NCBI GenBank assembly: GCA_036940085.1
Contig: JALLBK010000413.1
Location: forward strand, 1 to 25,576
Source: Discostella pseudostelligera
Taxonomy: Eukaryota > Bacillariophyta > Thalassiosirophyceae > Thalassiosirales > Thalassiosiraceae
Length of the DNA stretch: 25,576 nucleotides
Reading direction: 5' to 3'
The translations under genes and the position numbers were made by a program. Each line of letters starts with the position of its first letter. Position 1 is the stretch's first letter. Positions 19,165 through 25,576 of this stretch are shown one piece after another. The notes beneath the pieces are model-generated. The model worked only from the letters and a program-made list of their open reading frames with translations. It was not told the origin of the DNA and did no database searches.

Positions 19165-20643
19165 CTACTTCTCCAAGTCGCCAAACAAATCCAAAACATT
19201 CTGATGACACACCGTCGCCACCACCTGCACATCCACTCCATGCAAAGCCGCAATCACCTCCGCCACCTGCACAACATGGCATGGCTCCGTTCGATTCTTC
19301 ACACAATACTTCACTTTGTCCACTTCTTTACTGTACTGCTTCTCCTTCAATGTTGGAAATGTAGTCTGAACATATTGATAGCTAGCATGGGTTGGTCGAA
19401 TGTCGCACCAGGGGCAGTCAGTCTCTAAGATAAGACGGTTTAATGGCAGCTGTTGTACCACTTGGAGGTTGTGTGGTGTTTTTAACGAGCAGCCATTGAT
19501 GCCAATGTACAGTCCCAGGGATATGAATCGATTTGCAATATCAATGTCTTCGTCGAAGCTGTGTACGACACCCCGAAGACGAACGCCACCTTCTATTCTA
19601 CTCAACTCTTGTTTATACTTCAATAATATTTGATATAACTCCTGTCCGCTCTCCCGATTGTGTAAATACAGCGGTAGACCAGTGGCACGTGCCACCTGCA
19701 ACTGAGCTTGCAATCCTACCAATTGTATTTCTCGAGGAGAATATTCTAATCGAGCATAATCCAATCCACATTCTCCAATGGCCACAATATTGTTGCTTTT
19801 GTTTCCGAGTGATGAGTTTGTTGTTTTGTTGTTGTTCGTGGCCAATTGGATTAACTGTTGTATGATTTCAGTCTGTTGTTCTTGGGGTTTTGGTATCCAG
19901 GTAAATGAATCTACTTCTCTTTCCGAGGATGATTGGATCTTGTTGGCAAATACCTCGGCTGTTCGTGTAGGATGCACTCCTACCGTCCCGAAGACTTGTA
20001 CTCTTTCCTCTCTTCCAGCAGCTTCATTAGCACCAATCCCATCATCGCTGTTATCAACATCTCCGCTGATCTTGCGGTTGTTACTATCCAAACATTCCAT
20101 CAATTCCAATAATTTCCTACTTTCTTCTATCGACCCCGCGAGACAAATCAATTTATCAATCCCATTCGTATATGCACGTTGCAATACAAGATTTAAATCA
20201 GCATCATGATATGGTTTGGAATGATAGGTGCCGGTGTACATGGAATCGAGGAGATTGGTTCCTGCATCGATGTATTTGATGGAAGGTGTAGATGATGAAG
20301 TTGCCGATGTAGAGATGGAAGAGATTTTGTTGGAGGACATCATCATCAGTAATGTGCTACTGCGTCTGCTCTCGAATAAGCAAGGTGTGTTCCTCGTTGC
20401 CACCGATGATGAGAGCTTGTCAAATAAGGACCGAGAGTAAATGGTTCTTGCTACTGCCGTCGATGACGGTTTTGTAGCTGCGGCTGCGGCTGCCGACAAT
20501 GATCGAACTGGAATGGGCGAATAGAGAAGAAGTCCAATTAAGACGATGTTATGTATTGTTGTCGATGTGTATGGGAAGAGCGAGAAGGAGGTTGGGAGGC
20601 GATGGACTTGGACTTTGCTCATATCTAGTATTGCCAAGACCAT
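19165..20643 (-). CDS. TatD-family metal-dependent deoxyribonuclease (TATDN1-like)
   Basis: A single exon of 492 residues from ATG 20643, which sits in a strong GCGACCATGG context. The frame is open to 20691 but without an ATG. The first 115 residues hold a hydrophobic, signal-anchor-like segment and Ser-rich sequence. The enzyme starts at IKYIDAGTNLLD, the eukaryotic TATDN1 variant of the first metal motif. It continues with FGTVGVHPTR, IGECGLDYARL (Glu291), LPLYLHNRES, GVVHSFDED, IGINGCSLKT, LILETDCPWC and NRTEPCHVVQVAEVIAAL. The four expected metal ligands (Glu, His, His, Asp) are all visible. TATDN1 proteins are 3'-5' exonucleases/endonucleases linked to DNA repair and fragmentation. The N-terminal extension suggests an organelle or secretory form, but its destination is uncertain. 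The gene ends 32 bases from the convergent CoA kinase stop. Confidence 0.92.
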   Translation of the reverse strand: MVLAILDMSKVQVHRLPTSFSLFPYTSTTIHNIVLIGLLLYSPIPVRSLSAAAAAATKPSSTAVARTIYSRSLFDKLSSSVATRNTPCLFESRRSSTLLMMMSSNKISSISTSATSSSTPSIKYIDAGTNLLDSMYTGTYHSKPYHDADLNLVLQRAYTNGIDKLICLAGSIEESRKLLELMECLDSNNRKISGDVDNSDDGIGANEAAGREERVQVFGTVGVHPTRTAEVFANKIQSSSEREVDSFTWIPKPQEQQTEIIQQLIQLATNNNKTTNSSLGNKSNNIVAIGECGLDYARLEYSPREIQLVGLQAQLQVARATGLPLYLHNRESGQELYQILLKYKQELSRIEGGVRLRGVVHSFDEDIDIANRFISLGLYIGINGCSLKTPHNLQVVQQLPLNRLILETDCPWCDIRPTHASYQYVQTTFPTLKEKQYSKEVDKVKYCVKNRTEPCHVVQVAEVIAALHGVDVQVVATVCHQNVLDLFGDLEK

Positions 20644-20727
20644 GGTCGCAGAGTTGTTGGGTGGCGGTGATGGGTGCGGGATGTGGCTCACGGACAGTGG
20701 ATGTCATCAGAGTATGGTTGTTGCATG

Positions 20728-21470
20728 CTAGCCGTGCTGGTATTGATTTATTACGGAATTCGTAAATCCTACAGAACCAATACCAGAGAAAAATGTGGCG
20801 CGAACTTTGAAGGCGACATCCATCTGACCGCGGTGGGCAGTACTGTGAACTCCTACTGTTGTTGGTGGCGCCAAATTTTGGTCCATGTTTTGGCATGCTT
20901 TTCCCGCATCATATCTACTACTCCTAGGAGTATTATTTGAGTTGAGATGCGATTTAATGTTATGCATTATATTACCCATTAACATAGTCTGATTGCGCAT
21001 CTGCAGTCGATTCACGTTCTGATCTATGCTGCTCTGTGGTAAGATTGAATTTACTTCTAACAACACAAATTCACTTTGATAACGGATCACAAACATTGAA
21101 GGGAATGGATGCACACTGCCAGCGATGAGCCATGGGATGAGTTCATGGGTTGTTCCCAATGAGGGGAAAATGTCTAGCTCCCTGATGACAACAGCCTCTT
21201 CGCCTCTCATCTCTTTACGCCACGCATCCATCTCGGCGTGGCATTTGTACGAGTAGCGTCGTTGCTGTCACGGTGTGAAGTTGCTTTGGAAGGTAAGACT
21301 TTGCATTCTGGATGGGGTGGAATCATCAGTCTCGCGTCACACTTTGCTTGCCAGACATACCTCACTTCTTCACAATGCATCATCATCGGTTGCTGATAGG
21401 CACATGCGGTGGTGAAGTTGGTCAAATCAGTCCAGTTGACGTCGCAGTCTCGAAACTCTTCGCCAAACAT
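20728..21470 (-). CDS. Possible Cys-rich CMC1/CHCH-like small protein (tentative)
   Basis: Proposed exons on - are 21470-21366 and 21264-20728. The 101-bp intron is GTGAGG..GACAG, phase 0, giving 213 residues. The join creates a regular Cys pattern: Cys9-x13-Cys23-x9-Cys33-x9-Cys43. The last of these is followed by a helix-like H-A-E-M-D-A-W-R-K-E-M. This resembles the twin-Cys helices of CMC1/CHCH proteins of the mitochondrial intermembrane space. The pattern spans the splice site, which argues for the model. Against it, the start overlaps the end of the upstream metallopeptidase frame by 44 bases, and the remaining 150 residues show no family signal. A later start (ATG cluster near 21385) would avoid the overlap but lose two Cys. 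Confidence 0.4.
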
Positions 21471-24400
21471 TCCTCTCTTCACGAATATCCTCTTGATAGA
21501 GGGGCGAAGCATACTCAGAGTACGGTGTCGGATGCTCCGTAGTGGAAGATGAGAAAGAGCTCCGTGTAGTACTACTTGCGTCGTCGGTTGGTGCAGCAGC
21601 TTCGTCTTCTACAATATGTGCACCCACAACGGCCAGAACTCTTCCACCCTCCGGTAATGAGGGGAGTTCGGAACGATTCACAAACACCAATCCATTGCTT
21701 GTAGTGGATGAAGATGAAAGGTCGACTATCGTTTCGCTGGAGTTGAGAACAGTTGTACCCAATTGTGCCTGTCGTTCGGCTTCAGCAGCAGTGATTTCTG
21801 TACGCATTTGAACCAAGAGTGTGGCAACCATTTTATCCTTCTGAGGATTGCGACTCTCGCCTCCTCGCCGGTGCGGTGATGAAGGCGAATCCATACCATA
21901 GTCCCTACCACTGTCCCGATTGCTGTTGAGGGATGCTCGACTTGCACTACTGAGTAATCCTGGCCATGAGCTTACAGACAACTTCGCTTTCGATAGAGAA
22001 TTGTTGATGAGCGGGCGCCGCCTGTTGTAACACCGAACAAATGTGGACCATAATATGAATGAAAAGATCGCACATATCATGAACGAGGCAACTAGGCCGA
22101 CTACCTCCCCAGAACTCAGTTGGGAGAACATACGGGAAACCTTGTCGTCAAAGTCTCGTGGGTCATCGAGGAGGACGGTGACGTTCTCGACATAGTATTC
22201 CGGTAGCTCGAAACCTATCCGTTCCACAACTGGCGGGGAAGTTCCATCGCTCAACTCCAAATGTGCATGCCCTCCATCTAATGCGCATGGTTCGAAGCGC
22301 TGGTATGTAGTGTAATAGCTGGTGAAAGTCGTATTTGTGACTGGGGCTGCCGCACACATGCAATGTTTTGTCTGATAATCGCAAATGCCACCCTCGCGTA
22401 AGCAGTCACCGGGACAGTAGAACGTTGGGCACATCCGAGATGGGTCAGGGCAGACAACATAATCGTTGGGATTCCACCAAACAGATATTATCTGGCCTGC
22501 ATAAGAACAGTGCTTCCAATACCCATCAACCTTGATCATGAGACTCTGCTCTTGTATGACACAAGCTATCGGAAGGCATAATGCAGTGCGCTTCTTCTCA
22601 ACATTGCCCATGACGCAACGAGAATTGTCCGCTCCAAATACCTCGAGGCTGCTCCGTACTTTCAACAGCTTTTGGGATCTCTCATCGTCGCACCGTCCAT
22701 TTTCATATCCTTCAAAAACTGGGCAGTAGTCCAGTGTCGGGTCACTTCCTCCATAGTAATGTGTCTGATCTAATTGCTTGTCTTTTCCAAAGTAATTGAA
22801 TTCCGTAGGAATGGCAGAGTCGTATTCCACGAGGGAACACAGAGCCTTGCGTGACGAGTCGAGACTGCATCCGTGAATCTCCACAATATCCTCCTCCTTT
22901 TCCGCCTCATCTTCTCTATCGGCCTCCTCTTCTCCATCTCTCTCGTCGTCCTCATCCTTCTCCTCCACCACCGACCCCTCTTCGGACGATTCCTCAAGAA
23001 AATTGTCACAAAAGAAGGGAATGTTTTTGGCCGTCACATGTCCACTCGAAGAAATACACTTCTTCTCAACAAAATCACACCCAGCGTTCCGTCCCCACAT
23101 GCTGGGTGGCCCGATACGGTCCGCGTCAATCTTGTACCATCCCGTGTCAGCAAAGTAGGCAAGTGTCAGTGAGGATATGTACAAGGAATAGGGGACGTCG
23201 TCTACGATGGTGTTCATCAAATCAGCTCGGAACGAACGTCTTGACCAGTGGTCGCCAATACATTCCCCAGGAGTTAGCAGTTCTGCTTCGGAAAAAGATG
23301 CAGCGTTGTCATCGTCATGGAATAAATGCCCCTCCCAACTCTCTAATTCCGCACCCGCCAACGTCCTACATCCAAACATGTTTCGTGCCACACGTTGGAC
23401 TGTCGGCGTGACAATAGTTGCAACCCTAACCCCACCACGCACAGTGCTAAAATTCACAATGTTTGTCGATGGCAATTGAATATCGGCATTCGCTCGCGGT
23501 GCAACACCCGTGCACTCCACATTCGCATAGGGCACATTCCCATTCCCATCACGAGGTGTCAATGGTTCCCCCGTGTCAGGATCGCGTATATTCGCCAAGC
23601 TTTGGGCATTGAATCCGAGAACATGTCCAATCTCATGCATAACCGTGATGATATTTCGCTTAATCTGACCTTGATCGTGAAAGAAGTTATGCATATTGGT
23701 CGATGGTATGCAGAGAGAGAGTGTTCCCGCAATTGGTCGATCGTATTGGTCGGTAGAGCAGTAGGTTGCCGAGGCAAGATATGTTCCTGGACATATAGGA
23801 CGCGTGGCGACATCGGGTTCCGTTTCGGAAGGTGCAAAGCTGGGGGCGTAGGATGGAGCAGACGATGGATAGTAGGTAGCTTCGTTGCTCATTAATGTTG
23901 TCTCATCATCACCATCATCCAATCTCATTGTAGCTTCATCAGCCACTGCACCAGTCGTACCTCGATGCAAGTAGTAGTGAGTGCTATCTGTAGATGAATT
24001 ATTCGTCAGGGAAGTAGTGTTGGTGAAGGAAACACTTATGTAAATCACAGTGTCCGTCTCAGCCAAACCCGCTGTCATGTGCTCCTCGGGAACAATCACC
24101 GATGGTAGACCCGAATCCAATCCTGGTCCACAGGAGACACTGTCATAAAGCTGGGATTGGTCCACAACAAGATTTTGATGACTGGTCGTCGTCGTCGATT
24201 CCCCGACACCTCCACTGCTGCCACTTCCACCACCACCCACGGGCACCACATGCAATGCCTTGCTCCAAGCAAACAATGCTGGGTTGATAATCTCCTCCAT
24301 TAGAATTTTTCGCTGCAAGGGTGTTAAATATTTGGAACCGGAGGATTCGTCGTCGGTTAGGATAGCTCGAAGACGAATTGGTTGATAGAGTGAAGTGGTG

Positions 24401-25435
24401 GTGTTCGTGGTGGTGTTCGTGGTGGCGTTCNGTGGTGGTGTTCGTGGTGGCGTTCGTGGTGGCGGAGGAAGAAGTGTTGGTGGTGGCCTCTACTACAACA
24501 GCATACTCGACAGCACCGCCATCCTCTTCCATCGACTCAAGATCGTTATAATCAGTTTCAGTAACAGTATCGATTCCTTCGTCTCCCTCCACGATGAACA
24601 ATGACTCTTCTTCCGTAGATTCACCTGCTGCTGCTAACGCTGGTTCTGCCGCTGCCGCTGCCCCATCCCCATCCACCTCCTGATTCTCATTATAAATTCG
24701 ATTCGCATCCATCAGTAATGCCGCTGCATTATTATCATCCTCATAACTTAATTGTTCATTCATTGCTTCACGACTAGTAGAGGTGGTGGAGGTGACCAAA
24801 CTTCGTCCCGAGATGGACCAATACCGCAGCATGATATTTCGATTGTCGTTGCTTTCTACGTGTAGTTGACCTTCTTGCATAGCCTCTGGAAATTCAGCAG
24901 CAATAGCAGTTGTCGAGGAAGTAGAAACGCCATCTTCTCTTTTTCTTCTGGCGTCATTATTTCCCCAAGAAATGGGCCTGCTCAAATATCGTAGAAATCG
25001 ATGTTGTTTCTCCCTATGTGACCAATGTTGTAACTCCTGCTGCTCCTGCTGCATCTTTCGCCACTGTCGCTCATATTGTCGCCGTCGTTGCTGCTCACGG
25101 CTGCCATCCCCCGCAACAATGTTACTATTGCCACTGCGTTCATAATCATCACTCAATTCAAAAATCTCCCGCTGCTCTTCCCCTAACTCTTGCTGCTGCT
25201 TGTGCCGTCCCAATGGATGAGCTGCTGGATAGGGCACCATTCGCTTTGGTGCACGAACTTGATGTTGTGGCAAACGACGATGACGTTGTTGATGCTGCTG
25301 CCGTGGTGTCATTGTAGTTGGGTGATGCTGTGTGCTTCCATCGACGACGGCGGCGATTATAATAATTAGAGCGGCGGAGAGTAAGATGCGGGTGGAGCTT
25401 ACTGCCGCCGCCGCCGTTGCTGTTGCTCCGACCAT
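21427..25435 (-). CDS. Leishmanolysin-like (M8) membrane-anchored zinc metallopeptidase
   Basis: One long exon read from ATG 25435 to a TGA at 21427-21429. The frame shifts at the ambiguous N at 24431; if that base is treated as an extra, the span is 1336 codons (1335 residues), otherwise the 5' and 3' parts do not join. Residues 1-33 are a signal peptide. A Gln/Arg-rich then acidic propeptide-like region follows, with many N-x-T sites near the repeat. The peptidase domain begins at SLYQPIRLRAIL and has the zinc motif HEIGHVLGF at 600-608, the third His in GDHWSRR, and the Met-turn in ADLMNTI. PSSAPSYAPSFAPSE is typical of secreted diatom proteins. An Asp/Glu-rich insert lies in the C-terminal half, then a Cys-rich GDCLREGGICDYQTKHCMC segment, one membrane span at about 1110-1132 and a Ser-rich cytoplasmic tail. 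It probably acts at the cell surface or in secretory vesicles. Confidence 0.88.
24395..24470. repeat. Tandem GTGGTG(T/G)TC-type repeat containing an N
   Basis: Units of 9-12 bases (GTGGTGTTC and GTGGTGGCGTTC) repeat several times within the metallopeptidase gene. On the coding strand they read Thr-Thr-Asn-(Ala/Thr), making a series of N-glycosylation sequons. The single N at 24431 falls inside the array, where a read or assembly slip is most likely. Confidence 0.8.
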
Positions 25436-25555
25436 GATGATTGTTTGAATTTGGCCACCGTTTTTTATGTCGGCAATGTGCTGCTCATGTCCTTGTCATG
25501 GACACTAGATACTGTTCAAAAGATTCCATAGATAGTATGAATGCCGTCGGTCGGC

Positions 25556-25576
25556 CATTGTCCATGTCCATGTCCA
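25556..25576. repeat. CCATGT hexamer repeat at the window edge
   Basis: GTCCAT units repeat at least three times up to the last base, so the array may continue beyond the window. It lies about 120 bases upstream of the metallopeptidase ATG. It is too short here to judge whether it is a minisatellite. Confidence 0.6.

Noticed and set aside
22851..23895. + strand frames opposite the metallopeptidase
   Set aside because: Antisense to the zinc-site and Met-turn region, which is clearly coding on -.
1..25576. CRISPR array, rRNA, tRNA or bacterial operon
   Set aside because: No regularly spaced repeats, no RNA gene signatures, and many spliced genes with eukaryotic domains.

Overview
The window looks like gene-dense nuclear DNA of a photosynthetic stramenopile, most probably a centric diatom. 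This is inferred from: short GT-AG introns (about 70-190 bp); genes with long Ser/Thr/Asn/Gln/Ala-rich tails; a Pro-Ser-Ser-Ala-Pro-Ser type repeat in a secreted protein; and a signal peptide followed by an Ala-His-Ala-Phe motif, which resembles diatom plastid targeting. No rRNA, tRNA, CRISPR array or intact transposon was seen. Two single N bases (6623 and 24431) mark it as draft assembly.

Layout, left to right. A possible 3' end of an upstream gene (1-75) is followed by a four-exon cyclic-nucleotide-dependent protein kinase on + (266-2649). Convergent to it on - is a very long short-chain dehydrogenase/reductase (SDR) protein (2811-6441) whose catalytic Lys is Thr. A non-coding stretch with a 60-bp palindromic element (6845-6904) leads to a small two-exon gene with an acidic tail on + (7149-7761). 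On - lies a low-complexity protein ending in an HHCC zinc-binding, integrase/NOL4-like module (8086-9815), with CRE-like palindromes upstream of it. Two tandem paralogous type II membrane glycosyltransferases follow on +: the first (10480-11858) is broken by a one-base deletion, the second (12609-13979) is intact. On - come a low-complexity two-span membrane protein (14138-16045) and a plastid-type one-span protein (16722-17564). The latter shares a divergent promoter, carrying three TCCCGCCA/TGGCGGGA motifs, with dephospho-CoA kinase on + (17843-19132). The right end is three closely packed - genes: a TATDN1-type TatD nuclease (19165-20643), a possible Cys-rich CMC1/CHCH-like protein (20728-21470), and a large membrane-anchored leishmanolysin-like (M8) metallopeptidase (21427-25435). 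The last gene's frame is interrupted only by the N at 24431.

The genes do not form one pathway. They cover signalling (kinase), cofactor synthesis (CoaE), DNA metabolism (TatD), glycosylation, plastid function and extracellular proteolysis. Most likely points of interest: a PKG-shaped kinase with PKA-like nucleotide pockets and a DLG in place of DFG; an SDR lacking its catalytic Lys; a host-gene-like protein with an integrase-type zinc finger; and the glycosyltransferase pair caught with one copy frameshifted. I did not find a clear new multi-gene system.
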